Positions 1 to 9,378 are shown, numbered from the stretch's first letter. The stretch: 31,616 bases of DNA from JBBQTU01 sp038213005 (GCA_038213005.1 JBBQTU010000016.1:1-31616), one strand, 5' to 3'. Notes: generated by a model from the sequence alone, not told the origin. Program-made: numbers and translations.

Positions 1-1754
1 AATGCCTCGCTTTCGAGAAAGATGGCACTCTCTGGGCTGGCACCCAGTGTGATGGTCTGGCCGTCGCCAAAGGCCCCGCCTACAAGTCTTGGAAGCAGAT
101 TACCGGCCCGGACAGACTCCCTCTCGTCCCGGCCGGCGCGGGTCTGCCCTCCAACTTGATCAACGACATGCTCGTCGGGCGAGATGGCACCCTCTGGGTC
201 GCCACCACCACCGGGCTGGCCTTCTCGCGTGACCGTGGCCGATCCTTCCGCTTCGTACGTGGGGCCGACTGGTCCGACAAGGTCAAAGGGCTCTATGGCG
301 CTGCCCCCAAGGACTGGAAGCCGGCCGACGCGCCCACCCTCAACGAAGACTACACCACCTGTCTCGCCGAGGACTCCGCCGGCCGCCTCTGGGTTGGCCA
401 CCGCCAGCAACCCTATGAGGTATTGAGCGCCCGCGACGGCAGCCGAATGCATCAGGGCGAGCAGAAATACGCAGTGGGCAAGGCGCTCAAGGATCAGGAT
501 CATTACGTCACCCGCATCATCCCATCTACCGCGGATGCCCCAGCTATTCTCGGCCGCTATGGCTTCGGCTTGTCAGTTTCATCATTCGCCGACGATGCCG
601 CTGCTGTCGGCCGCCGACCGCTCGCCGCACCTTCGCCAACAGTGGCGCGCGCTGTTGAGGTGCCAATCGCCACTGCCGGCAAGATGCCCGAGTTGCCACG
701 CGCCGCCGCTCCCGCCCTGTCTGCGGATGTTGATAGTCTGCTGGCCCGAATGAAGAACGCGCCAGGCAAGCGACTCCAGCCCGGCGAGGCCGTGTTCGTC
801 GGCGACGACTGGGCCACCAAGGGCGACTGGATCGGCCGGTACGGACGGCAGTTCACGGTCCTCTGTGCGGCCAACTCTCCGATGGATCACGAGGTGGCGT
901 TCAGCGACTATGCGACGGTCGACGGCTCGATAGGCCCGCATCATGACGGCAAGAACGCCCTGCGATACTGGGTTCACTGGCCACGATCCGATGACCCGCG
1001 CGTCCTCTACAACCCCTGCCTGGGCTATCGCCGGCAGTCCGAATGGGATGACAATGGCGAGAGCTATGCCCAGACCTACGAAGGCCCCGACGTGTGGGTT
1101 TCCGTGGCCATCCCCGCCGGCGTCCACTACCTGTCGTTCTACTTCTTCAACAAGGATGGGCACGAAGCCGCCAACCGCTATCGCGATTACGTTATTGAGG
1201 TGCGCCAATCCGCCGGTGGGGATTACGACGCCATCTTGCGCCGCCCCATGCTTGCCATCACCCGCGTCCGCGACTTCTGGGGCGGGACCTACAAGACGTT
1301 TGCCGTCGCCGGTCCCAGTTCATATCTCGTCAAGATTGCCAAGAACGCAAGCCTCAACGTGATCGTTTCCTCGGTAATGGTCGATTGCCTCGCCGGCCCG
1401 CCTGCAAATCCCGATCTTGAGCAGCCGGCCGGATTGCCGCGGTTTGGCGGCATGGACTATTGCCCCAAGTCGATTGAGCAAATTACCGGCCACGTACCGG
1501 CCGAAGCGATTGAACGATGGAAGTTGTTTGCTGCCAACGGGCTGAAGAAGCAGACCATCGCCATGCGTCGCGAAGTGGGCCTGCAGTTCTATCGTTGGGC
1601 CGCGTCGCACCCGCAGTCCAAAGAAGCACTCGATTCCTGGCGCTGGCCGCTGCATCTTTGGACGCAGGCCGACCGTGCCGGATTCGTCGCCACGGTGCGC
1701 GAAGCCCGCGAGAAATATGCCAAGTTGAACAACATTCCACTTGAGATCAAGTGA
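1..1754 (+). CDS. 5'-truncated secreted-type protein with beta-propeller (Reg_prop-like) repeats and an uncharacterised C-terminal domain
   Basis: The reading frame is open from base 3 to the stop at 1752-1754, so the start lies outside the window. The first part carries propeller-blade motifs of the two-component-regulator propeller type: DGTLWAGTQ near base 21, DGTLWVATTTGLAF near base 183, and SAGRLWVGH near base 376. After about base 700 the protein changes to a beta-rich region that I do not recognise, with many Trp and Tyr residues (for example WIGRYGRQF and YWVHWPRSDDP). The C-terminus is charged and probably helical. No histidine kinase or DNA-binding domain follows the blades, so despite the propeller name it need not be a regulator. 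It lies 36 bases upstream of the next gene in the same direction and is probably co-transcribed with it. The propeller assignment is fairly sure and the function is unknown. Confidence 0.75.
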   Translation, partial: CLAFEKDGTLWAGTQCDGLAVAKGPAYKSWKQITGPDRLPLVPAGAGLPSNLINDMLVGRDGTLWVATTTGLAFSRDRGRSFRFVRGADWSDKVKGLYGAAPKDWKPADAPTLNEDYTTCLAEDSAGRLWVGHRQQPYEVLSARDGSRMHQGEQKYAVGKALKDQDHYVTRIIPSTADAPAILGRYGFGLSVSSFADDAAAVGRRPLAAPSPTVARAVEVPIATAGKMPELPRAAAPALSADVDSLLARMKNAPGKRLQPGEAVFVGDDWATKGDWIGRYGRQFTVLCAANSPMDHEVAFSDYATVDGSIGPHHDGKNALRYWVHWPRSDDPRVLYNPCLGYRRQSEWDDNGESYAQTYEGPDVWVSVAIPAGVHYLSFYFFNKDGHEAANRYRDYVIEVRQSAGGDYDAILRRPMLAITRVRDFWGGTYKTFAVAGPSSYLVKIAKNASLNVIVSSVMVDCLAGPPANPDLEQPAGLPRFGGMDYCPKSIEQITGHVPAEAIERWKLFAANGLKKQTIAMRREVGLQFYRWAASHPQSKEALDSWRWPLHLWTQADRAGFVATVREAREKYAKLNNIPLEIK

Positions 1755-1790
1755 TCCTGGTGATCTGAACGAAGGGATGGGAGAGATAAG

Positions 1791-4700
1791 ATGAAACTGC
1801 GTCTAGCAATGATCCTCGGCCTGCTGGTGGTGTCATCGTTCTGGCTTCTGGCCGATTCCGGTCCTGTCCAACTGGACATCAGGGTGACGCTCAACGCGCC
1901 GGTTACCAGCCCGGTGCCGATGAACTCATTCGCCACGATTTCGCTGACGGCCGAGGATATCAGTTCTACGACCATCACAGACGAAACACAGGGCGCCAAG
2001 CCAACCTGCGAGTGGACCATCACCGTCACGCCGCCCACCGGGTCAAGCTACACGCGCACCGGCTCAGGAATGAACTACATTTTCCGCGAAAAGCTCACCA
2101 ACTACGGCCAATGGAAGTTCAAGGCCGAGGCACAGGTAACCTGCACCAGCGGCGACGGGCAGACGTTTGAAGGCCACGGCACGTCCGGCGAGATCAGCGT
2201 CATGGCGGTCGCCGCCGACGTGATCGAAGGCCCTACCGTCGTCAACGTCGGTGAAACGGCCAACTATACCGTATCCGCACTCCCGGCCGGCCAGACCTTC
2301 CCCGCTGGGTATCCCGTCTGGTCGATCAACACACAGACACTGAACACCAACTTCCAGTCCTCTGGCGCCAATGCGAGCATCACGCCCACGGCCAGGGGCG
2401 AAGTCCGCATCTATGCCAGGTGCGGCACGCGCCCGTTCATCCTCGTCAAGATTGTTGATGGCACGCAGAATCCGCCGCCTCCCAATTTCCCGCCGGGCAA
2501 GTACGATGAGACCCTGGGCAATATCGATCTGGTGGCCGCGCCCGGCAATATCCGTGTTCCAGGAATCTCGCAGCTCACCGCCACGGTGCGCGACCGCAAG
2601 GGCAATCCCGTCAGCGGTGTCACCGTCACCATTCTCCCGGCCGGCAGCCCGCAGCCAGGGGCAGCCACCGACGCCCAAGGCAAGACTTCCTTTAGCGTCA
2701 CGCCCCTTGTCACGACCACCTATTTTGCCACTGCTCCGCAATATGGCATCGACAGCGCTACGGTGTCGGTGGTCCCACTCGGCTCCCCCACGATTGACCT
2801 CAAGGCCGAAAAGACCACCATCTCTCGCGGCGAGAGCGCCCGTCTCACGATAACCCTAAAGAATAGCAATGGCGACCTGATGGGCGGCCATGTCCAGATC
2901 AAGGTGGGAGACGTCGTTCGCGCCGAGCTGGATGTTCCCGCCGACGGACCTTCCATCGGCTTGGCCACCTATAGCGACTCTCCCACCCAGACCACCCGCT
3001 ACACCGCCGTCCATACAGCCAACGGCACCTCAATCAGCGACTCGGCTCAGGTTCGCGTGATCGTCCCCGAGAATGTTCTATCTGTCAGCGACAGGATATG
3101 GGGCAAGACGCTGGAAGATGATGACGACACCGACAACAGCCCGGCCAGCCCGTTGGCCGTCGGCCCCAAGACTCTGGGCAAGGACGCCGATCAACTCGGT
3201 CGCCTCGCCATCGAGTTGTCCGACCCCGGCACGGCGCAGTTCCCATGGGCGCTGCACAGCAAGGCCACGGGCAACCCCGTTGTCCAGAACATGCAGGGCA
3301 TCTTCAATGCGACCACGCACTCCGTCGACTACGACGCCTTGGCTCCAGGCAACCAGTACTACGTGGAAGTCACCAAAGTCGGCGACTCGGCCTTCAAACG
3401 CCGGATCGATATCGACGCGCCACGCGTGAATATAGAGGTGACGCCGAATATCACGACCGTTCCTGAGGCTACGGAAGAGGATCCAGGTGCTGGGATCTCG
3501 GGTATCGGCTCAACCACTTTGGTCGCGTATCCGACAGGTCTAGTCGGAACCGACGGTGCCGTCATCTATCCCCGCCAACTCACATGGGACAACTCGGACA
3601 GGGTGGTGGTGGAACGCGTGGTGGACAGCAACAACCAAGTTGTGTGCCAGAGTCCGGTAAGTCTTGCTGCGAATGACGTCCGGGCCGAATTTCGTGTTCG
3701 ACCCACTGCGCAGCTAACCTCCGCTGACCGCGTCCAGTTTCGTTTGGGTGTTACGGGCAGTCAGCTTCATGACGTCGTAGTTCTTCGCAGTCCTCAGGTG
3801 AAGCTCACAGTAGATGGTCTGACTGAGAGCCTCAAGAAGAGCGAAGGCATGTTTGTCGTCATCAACGATAACTGGGACGAGCAGAACCATGACATTGCTG
3901 GCCAACTTGTGCCGGACAATCTGCCGAACTACAACGCTTCGACACACGCTTCGGCGCATCGCGCTGTCGCCAACGACACGCAACTTCGACACGGGCAGCT
4001 TCAGTTGGACGCCGCTGGGGCGTGGTCCCTCGATTGGGGTTCCGCGAATACCACCCTTAAGGTATGGCGGACCGTTGGATCGGAACTTCAGGAAGTGTTC
4101 CGCGGCCAGGAGTTCGGTGTTCCCGACCGATGTACAATACCTCTGTTGTTCGAGGGCATGCAAGCCAGCGCCAGCACCGGCGATACGGTTGTGCAAGCTC
4201 GCTTTCAGCCATTTGGCGGGGTTCCCGCCGAAGATAGTCTGAAGGCGACGGTAGTGCAGATGCGCTTCGGGGCTAACGAAAAGACGCGTCCCGCGCCTCC
4301 AGGCCCAAGCTATATCCTGGGACGTAACGCGGGCATCGGTGAGCTGATGGCTACACCAATTAGCGTGGTCTTTTCGCCGAATGACCTTGATTCCCAAGCG
4401 GATGGCCACTCGAACACATCCGTGAAGTGGACCGTTGCCTCCGTCGAGTACAGAGCCGCGCCCGATGCAGCGTTCGGCCCTCCGCCGCAAGGATTGGTGG
4501 CGGCGGCTGGGTTCTCAAGCGTCTCCACGCAACCTGGCACCTCGGTGGCCAGCCTCCCAGGAAGGTACGCAATCTTGATGACTACGTTGCCCAAGGAGGG
4601 AGAGTGGAAGATCGGGATTCGGGCGGAGAGCCAAGGATGGCCGGCGACAGGGCTTTGCGCCTCAGGCGAGGTCAAGATCAGCGTAGACGACATCGTTGTT

Positions 4701-5768
4701 GAGATATTGGAGGTCCGGTCGAATCAGTTCGCCGGGCAGTCCGTCAACCGTTTGCTAGGACATACCGGCTCGGTGAAGGAATACATGCTGATGGGAGGGG
4801 ATAGCGTCGTTGTGAAATATCGCATCTTTCCTGACAACGCGATCGCCAAGTCTCACGTCCAGATCGTAACGCAATGCCAACCTTGCACAAACGGGTCGGC
4901 TCTCCCAGCGGATTCGAACGAGGTGGTGGTAAAGGTCGGAGCCCTCTCAACAGCAGTGGTGGGGGATCCTGGCGTGTCTGACTGGGCAGTTGGGTGGATG
5001 CGGGATAACGATAAGGTGTTTCTCGATACCCACTTTCCAATCAAGTGGGTATCGTTCGATGCCTATGATTGGTCGGTGCAAGTGGTGTTGGCCAAGGTCG
5101 GTCTGGCTACGTTCACGAGACTCCCGTATGCCCAGGATCTCCTAAATACCTTCGTCAATGGAGGCCCAGCAGCAGCGCTTGCCGACCAGGCCCTGCCTTC
5201 CAGCGTCTCCGCTGACGCCCCTTGGCTCGACCACAACGTGGGATTTGTTCCTGCAGGCCAGTCTGGCCCTGTAAATAAGTACGTCTACGGTGGGACATCC
5301 ACGTTCTCATCCAAAGTATCGGATCACGCAAACCTTCGATCAAGCGTGATTGCCTCGCTTGTCAAGCACAAGCAAGAGGTGCTTGCGTACAAGTGGACGA
5401 ATGGGGAGGCGACACACACCTTCCCAGCTTGGTTCGACACGATTGCGGTCGATTTCAAGCCGCCAGGCACGGATATCAATGTTTGGGGTGATGCGATGGA
5501 TGTCCACTTCGCCATCGGCAAAGCGGACGCGTGGCTTCTGATGAGGGTTGAGGTTGAGGCCGGAACCTTGAATGTGGTCAAGATTCAGGCTATGGGCCAA
5601 CTTGATGACCTGTATGACTGGGACTACACTTACGACCCTCATGAGGCCAGAGTACAAGCTGGCTATGACACTTTGGGGGCTTGCGGACACATCTGCCGGA
5701 CTGAGGTAGTCATCGGCTATGTGCAGTCCTATTTAGGTTCAGGTAGCGCTCCATATTCCTTCAAATGA
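1791..5768 (+). CDS. Large secreted protein with bacterial Ig-like domains (1325 aa)
   Basis: The start is ATG 1791 with a GGGAGAG ribosome site about 6 bases upstream. Residues 1-22 form a signal peptide (MKLRLAMILGLLVVSSFWLL). Residues 140-215, 230-325 and 330-425 look like bacterial Ig-like folds. The second has the Big_1 signature, with ATVRDRKGNPVSGVTVTI followed by DAQGKTSFSVTP. Around residues 690-720 is an acidic segment with NDNWDEQN and PDNLPNYN, which could bind Ca2+ (inference). The C-terminal 180 residues contain VWGDAMDVHFAIGKADAW and QAGYDTLGACGHICRTEV, a region I cannot assign. The family picture is an exported adhesin or scaffold. From about base 3430 codon use becomes less GC-rich than in the first 1600 bases, suggesting the two halves have different histories. 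The stop is 10 bases before the next start. Confidence 0.8.
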   Translation: MKLRLAMILGLLVVSSFWLLADSGPVQLDIRVTLNAPVTSPVPMNSFATISLTAEDISSTTITDETQGAKPTCEWTITVTPPTGSSYTRTGSGMNYIFREKLTNYGQWKFKAEAQVTCTSGDGQTFEGHGTSGEISVMAVAADVIEGPTVVNVGETANYTVSALPAGQTFPAGYPVWSINTQTLNTNFQSSGANASITPTARGEVRIYARCGTRPFILVKIVDGTQNPPPPNFPPGKYDETLGNIDLVAAPGNIRVPGISQLTATVRDRKGNPVSGVTVTILPAGSPQPGAATDAQGKTSFSVTPLVTTTYFATAPQYGIDSATVSVVPLGSPTIDLKAEKTTISRGESARLTITLKNSNGDLMGGHVQIKVGDVVRAELDVPADGPSIGLATYSDSPTQTTRYTAVHTANGTSISDSAQVRVIVPENVLSVSDRIWGKTLEDDDDTDNSPASPLAVGPKTLGKDADQLGRLAIELSDPGTAQFPWALHSKATGNPVVQNMQGIFNATTHSVDYDALAPGNQYYVEVTKVGDSAFKRRIDIDAPRVNIEVTPNITTVPEATEEDPGAGISGIGSTTLVAYPTGLVGTDGAVIYPRQLTWDNSDRVVVERVVDSNNQVVCQSPVSLAANDVRAEFRVRPTAQLTSADRVQFRLGVTGSQLHDVVVLRSPQVKLTVDGLTESLKKSEGMFVVINDNWDEQNHDIAGQLVPDNLPNYNASTHASAHRAVANDTQLRHGQLQLDAAGAWSLDWGSANTTLKVWRTVGSELQEVFRGQEFGVPDRCTIPLLFEGMQASASTGDTVVQARFQPFGGVPAEDSLKATVVQMRFGANEKTRPAPPGPSYILGRNAGIGELMATPISVVFSPNDLDSQADGHSNTSVKWTVASVEYRAAPDAAFGPPPQGLVAAAGFSSVSTQPGTSVASLPGRYAILMTTLPKEGEWKIGIRAESQGWPATGLCASGEVKISVDDIVVEILEVRSNQFAGQSVNRLLGHTGSVKEYMLMGGDSVVVKYRIFPDNAIAKSHVQIVTQCQPCTNGSALPADSNEVVVKVGALSTAVVGDPGVSDWAVGWMRDNDKVFLDTHFPIKWVSFDAYDWSVQVVLAKVGLATFTRLPYAQDLLNTFVNGGPAAALADQALPSSVSADAPWLDHNVGFVPAGQSGPVNKYVYGGTSTFSSKVSDHANLRSSVIASLVKHKQEVLAYKWTNGEATHTFPAWFDTIAVDFKPPGTDINVWGDAMDVHFAIGKADAWLLMRVEVEAGTLNVVKIQAMGQLDDLYDWDYTYDPHEARVQAGYDTLGACGHICRTEVVIGYVQSYLGSGSAPYSFK

Positions 5769-5778
5769 GGTCACGCGA

Positions 5779-7791
5779 ATGAGGCACTTTGTGATACTTG
5801 CATGCTGTGGAGCGTTCCTGCTGGGCCTGCTGACGGTCGGCGACCGCGCGTGGGCCGCCCCTGCGACATTACCGTCAGGACCTGTATGGACGAGCGTTGC
5901 CGCCTTGCGTTCCGACCCGGTCTTCTCCTCTTGGCCTCGACTCGCGTCAAGGCAGAAGGGCGACGCGACACCACGAACCGAACAAGCGAGGTTCGTTGCG
6001 GAACAGGCAGTCACCGTGCTCCGTGGCAAGGTGGTCAGTGAAAGACTATCGGAAGAAGATGCCAGTGAGATATGCGAAACGGCTGGTTTCCTGATGCGAA
6101 CGTTTCAGCAGGCCGGAGGCTACAGCAATCACATTTACACAGACTCGGCAAAGCGGATCGGACTTGTGGCGGTGTCGCGTTACCTCATCACCCCCGACGC
6201 CAAGCTGCCGAACGCGGAGCAACTGCTGGCGTTGGTGTCTTTGCCAGTCTTGCCGCGCGGGGATCTGGATGCCGTCGTGCGTGAGGAGTTGGGCATCGAT
6301 ACCCACGGCTCCATTGCGGCTGACAAGCACGACGCGGGGTTTTTAGGCCGTCTTTACACGGTGTGCGGCAGTGACTGGGAGATATCCTCCATCGCCCCAG
6401 TTTCGGCACAGAGCGATTTGTCGAATCAGACACTCGAGAGCCAACCCGACCTCTGCAAATTCGCGTCTCGTCTGGTGACGACTGACGCGTATGCTGCAAC
6501 TCCACTGAGTGGGACGATTGGGTTTCTGAAGCGGGGCGGGTTGCTGGCCAATGCTAACCAGGCTCAATCGAAGGCGTTTGATGCCCTCATGGGCGACTCA
6601 GTCTTCGACTACAAATTCGAACTGGCCAACATCAAGCGGTTGAGGCCTGAGCACGTTGGGGCCGTCACCAGTGCCTTGTCGCTCCCGTCGGCGAAATTCA
6701 ACGTCTTGTTGCACGACGTGAGCAGCAGCGAGGAAAGACCGGCAGAAGCGAAACCGGCCGCGCCTTCCGTGAGCAGCCTTCGTCCGCCCGCTGCGAGGAA
6801 GATCGAAGGGGCGCCCGCCACGACCCAGCCGTCCGAACCAGCATGGGCGAGCGTTGCAGCCTTGCGTTCCGACCCAGTCTTCTCCGCCTGGCCGCGGCTC
6901 GTGTCCCAGCAGAAGGGCGACGCGACACCACGAACCGAGCAAGCACGGCTGGTTGCCGAGCGAGCGATCAGCGTGCTCTGTGGCAAGGTGGTCGGTGAGA
7001 AGCTGTCGGAGGAAGATGCCACTGAAATCTGCCAGACGGCTGGCTTCCTGATGCAAACGCTTCAGCAGGCAGGCGGCTATAGCAATCACATCTACGCAGA
7101 CTCGGCCAAACGGATCGGACTTGTGGCGGCGTCGCGTTACCTCATCGCGTCTGAGGCAAAGCTGCCGAAGGCCGAGCAACTGCTGGCGTTGGTATCCTTG
7201 CCGGTCTTGCCGCGCGGGGACCTGGATGCCGTCGCGCGTGAGGAGTTGGGCATTGATACTCACGGCTCCATCGCAGCCGACAAGCGAGACGCGGGCTTTC
7301 TGGCACGTCTTTTCGCTGTGTGCGGCAGTGACTGGGCAGCTTGGATAGGAGGCCCAATCTCCGCAGACCGGGATGTCTCCAACCGGAGGCTCCAGACGAA
7401 GCCGGACATTCCTCGGCTCGCATATCGGCTCGTGGAGACTGATGTCAGCCTCACCACCTACCTGAACGGAACCATCGCGTTTCTCAAGCGAGGAGGAACT
7501 TGGTCGGATGTAGGCCCCGCTGGCCCACGGAACTTTGGAGCCGTCATGGGCAATTCGGCCTTCGAGTATAAATCACAACTCGCGGGAATCGGACAGTTGT
7601 GGCCCGATCACATCTCAACGGTACGCGATGCTTTCGCTCTGCCGTCCCAGACGCGGAACGCGCTATTGAGCGACGTGAGCGGCGAGGACAATACGGAGGA
7701 GATCCGGCGCGAAGCGCAGCGCCGCATCCACGGTGCGTCGCCATCAACTCAAGGCGCTAGCCCGAGCGGAAAGATGGACATCCGGCCCTAA
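5779..7791 (+). CDS. Secreted protein made of two tandem ~319-aa repeats, function unknown
   Basis: ATG 5779 has a GAGG ribosome site at 5767-5770 that overlaps the stop codon of the preceding gene, so the two are probably translated from one message. Residues 1-27 are a signal peptide ending at WAA. Two copies of one unit follow, starting at bases 5881 and 6838. They are exactly 957 bases (319 codons) apart and aligned without gaps over most of their length. Shared stretches include VAALRSDPVFS, QKGDATPRTEQAR, AGGYSNHIY, DSAKRIGLVA and LGIDTHGSIAADK. The N-terminal half of each unit is nearly identical and the C-terminal half has diverged more. A Pro/Ala-rich linker around residues 325-350 joins them. 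I recognise no family. The units look mostly helical. Secretion and the tandem duplication are seen directly; the role is unknown. Confidence 0.75.
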   Translation: MRHFVILACCGAFLLGLLTVGDRAWAAPATLPSGPVWTSVAALRSDPVFSSWPRLASRQKGDATPRTEQARFVAEQAVTVLRGKVVSERLSEEDASEICETAGFLMRTFQQAGGYSNHIYTDSAKRIGLVAVSRYLITPDAKLPNAEQLLALVSLPVLPRGDLDAVVREELGIDTHGSIAADKHDAGFLGRLYTVCGSDWEISSIAPVSAQSDLSNQTLESQPDLCKFASRLVTTDAYAATPLSGTIGFLKRGGLLANANQAQSKAFDALMGDSVFDYKFELANIKRLRPEHVGAVTSALSLPSAKFNVLLHDVSSSEERPAEAKPAAPSVSSLRPPAARKIEGAPATTQPSEPAWASVAALRSDPVFSAWPRLVSQQKGDATPRTEQARLVAERAISVLCGKVVGEKLSEEDATEICQTAGFLMQTLQQAGGYSNHIYADSAKRIGLVAASRYLIASEAKLPKAEQLLALVSLPVLPRGDLDAVAREELGIDTHGSIAADKRDAGFLARLFAVCGSDWAAWIGGPISADRDVSNRRLQTKPDIPRLAYRLVETDVSLTTYLNGTIAFLKRGGTWSDVGPAGPRNFGAVMGNSAFEYKSQLAGIGQLWPDHISTVRDAFALPSQTRNALLSDVSGEDNTEEIRREAQRRIHGASPSTQGASPSGKMDIRP

Positions 7792-7840
7792 CGCGCGAAT
7801 GGTGAGGTACCGCGACGCGGTTGGTTCGCGCCGCCGGCCG

Positions 7841-7887
7841 AACCTGGATAAAGGGAACCTGGATAAAGGGTCAACCTGGATAAAGGG
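7841..7887 (+). repeat. Three copies of a 15-bp repeat AACCTGGATAAAGGG
   Basis: Identical copies start at 7841, 7856 and 7873. The first two abut and the third follows a TC spacer. They lie about 50 bases after the stop of the duplicated secreted protein and are not in a recognisable gene. Confidence 0.85.
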
Positions 7888-8097
7888 TCAAAGCATATTG
7901 GCGTCCGGCCGGATGGCCGGTGATGCGCGGGAATCGACTCCCCAGGCGGCAGAGCCATGAGGTGATGAGGACACAGCGGTCCGGCCAGGGCTTGGCCGAG
8001 CTGCGACCTTCCAGTTCGCCCCATGAGTTGGAACTGGCGTGAGCCAGATCAAGGGTAAAGTCGAATCGCTTGGCCGAGCCTCGCGGCTGTTGGCTGT

Positions 8098-8165
8098 GAA
8101 TGCTGCACCGCACGACGTGGAGCCGATCATCTAGCGGATCCAGTTCGATGCCGGGGGAGACGATT
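8098..8165 (+). repeat. 68-bp direct repeat, left copy (flanks the Mn catalase gene)
   Basis: It begins GAATGCTGCACCGCACGACG and matches the copy at 9214-9281 over 68 bases with about 8 substitutions and no gap. It contains the near-palindrome CACGACGTG. The surrounding 7888-8426 holds no gene I can support. A reverse-strand open frame exists there but shows no family resemblance. Confidence 0.85.
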
Positions 8166-8426
8166 TGCAAGGGAAAACGCAGAAACCGGATAAGGACACG
8201 GCTCAGGCGCCGATGGGGACTGATGGGGGTTGGCCGAGCGGCGGACACCTCAGCGCCTGCAACTCCTGCCTTTCTGCCATGCTGGTGGGACAACCAGGCC
8301 TTGTCCCGGACGCTGGCAAGGGTTCTTCGGCGCAAGATTTGCTCCACCTCCTGCTTCCTTGGCCTGTCAGAAGGCGGTCTGTGCCGCTTCCTTGACGCGC
8401 CTGTCATTTGTGGAAGGAGTCCCTTC

Positions 8427-9200
8427 ATGTATCACCACGTAAAAAAGCTGATGTACACGGTTCGTGTTGATGAGGCCGAACCGCGGTTCGGCAACATGCT
8501 ACTAGAGCAGTTTGGCGGGGCTAACGGCGAACTGGCGGCCGCCATGCAGTACACCATCCAAGGGCTAAATTGTCCGGACGCGGCTTGCAAGGATCTGCTG
8601 ATGGACATCGGAACCGAGGAGCTCAGTCACCTGGAGGTGATCGGCAACCTGGCACGGCTGCATCTGAAACCAATGAAGACCAACCCAAAGGCCGCCGAGG
8701 CCGATCCGCTGGCCGCGATAGCAGGTGGCGGCGGCGTCAATTTGTACAACTCACAGGGGAACCCCTGGACGGCCGATTATCTCAAGATCACTGGCGAACT
8801 GGACGTGGACCTGCGGAGCAATATCGCCGCGGAGGCACGGGCCAAGATTGTCTACGAACGGCTGATGAATTTCTGTGACGATGCCGGAACCAAGGAGGCG
8901 CTGCAGTTTCTCATGACGCGGGAGATCACGCACATGAAGGCGTTTGCCGCGGCACTGGAGAGCCTGGGCAAGCCGGCTTTCTCGATCGGAAAGATCCCGC
9001 CGACGGAGGGGATTGTGGATCAGTTCTTTAACACATCGACCGGTTCGGGCGATAGCGGCGACATGGCCGACGCGGATGCCACGGGACCGTGGAACGACGG
9101 CAGCGTGCTGGAATTGGCCGAGTCGGCGGTGGTCCAGGAGATCCACGCCGGCAACGGCCACGCATCACGCGACGGAAGTCGGGCCAAGACCCGGCGATAG
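8427..9200 (+). CDS. Manganese (non-haem) catalase
   Basis: It dismutates hydrogen peroxide with a di-manganese centre in the cytoplasm. The start is ATG 8427, preceded by the strong ribosome site GGAAGGAG at 8412-8419; the open frame reaches back to 8100, but that part is not homologous. The 257-residue product has the full ferritin-like four-helix ligand set: E35 (GGANGELAAAMQYT), E65 and H68 (EELSHLEVIG), E136 (AAEARAKIVYE) and H169 (REITHMKAF). The tail after residue ~215 is Gly/Asp/Ser-rich and probably disordered, and the length is near the family's usual 200-300 residues. The gene stands alone, with convergent rpsA downstream and a 68-bp direct repeat on each side. Family identity is secure. 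Confidence 0.93.
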   Translation: MYHHVKKLMYTVRVDEAEPRFGNMLLEQFGGANGELAAAMQYTIQGLNCPDAACKDLLMDIGTEELSHLEVIGNLARLHLKPMKTNPKAAEADPLAAIAGGGGVNLYNSQGNPWTADYLKITGELDVDLRSNIAAEARAKIVYERLMNFCDDAGTKEALQFLMTREITHMKAFAAALESLGKPAFSIGKIPPTEGIVDQFFNTSTGSGDSGDMADADATGPWNDGSVLELAESAVVQEIHAGNGHASRDGSRAKTRR

Positions 9201-9213
9201 CCTCGGCCGACGG

Positions 9214-9281
9214 GAATGCTGCACCGCACGACGTGGAGCCGATCGTCTTGCGGCTCCAGTTGGATGCCGGCGGAGTCGATT
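9214..9281 (+). repeat. 68-bp direct repeat, right copy
   Basis: Second copy of the repeat at 8098-8165, in the same orientation and starting 14 bases after the catalase stop codon. The offset between copies is 1116 bases. Confidence 0.85.
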
Positions 9282-9346
9282 GGCATTCCCACTCGCAGTG
9301 CATCGCCGGCGAGAGACGCTCCATGCAACGAAACCGGCCAACGAAA

Positions 9347-9378
9347 CCGGCCACCCTGACTTGCGTCGGGGTGGCCGG
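9347..9378. terminator. Strong hairpin between convergent genes, probable bidirectional terminator
   Basis: A perfect 10-bp stem (CCGGCCACCC paired with GGGTGGCCGG) has a 12-base loop. It lies between the catalase gene (+) and rpsA (-). No T-run follows on either strand, so rho-independent function is not certain. Just before it, AACGAAACCGGCC occurs twice in tandem. Confidence 0.5.

Noticed and set aside
7841..7887. CRISPR array
   Set aside because: Only three 15-bp units with no or 2-base spacing and no spacers or cas genes.
7871..8428. 185-codon minus-strand open frame before the catalase gene, sharing DDRLHVVRCSI with a frame at 9214-9281
   Set aside because: The shared peptide is explained by the 68-bp DNA repeat. 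Differences between copies are not biased to silent positions, and no family is recognisable.
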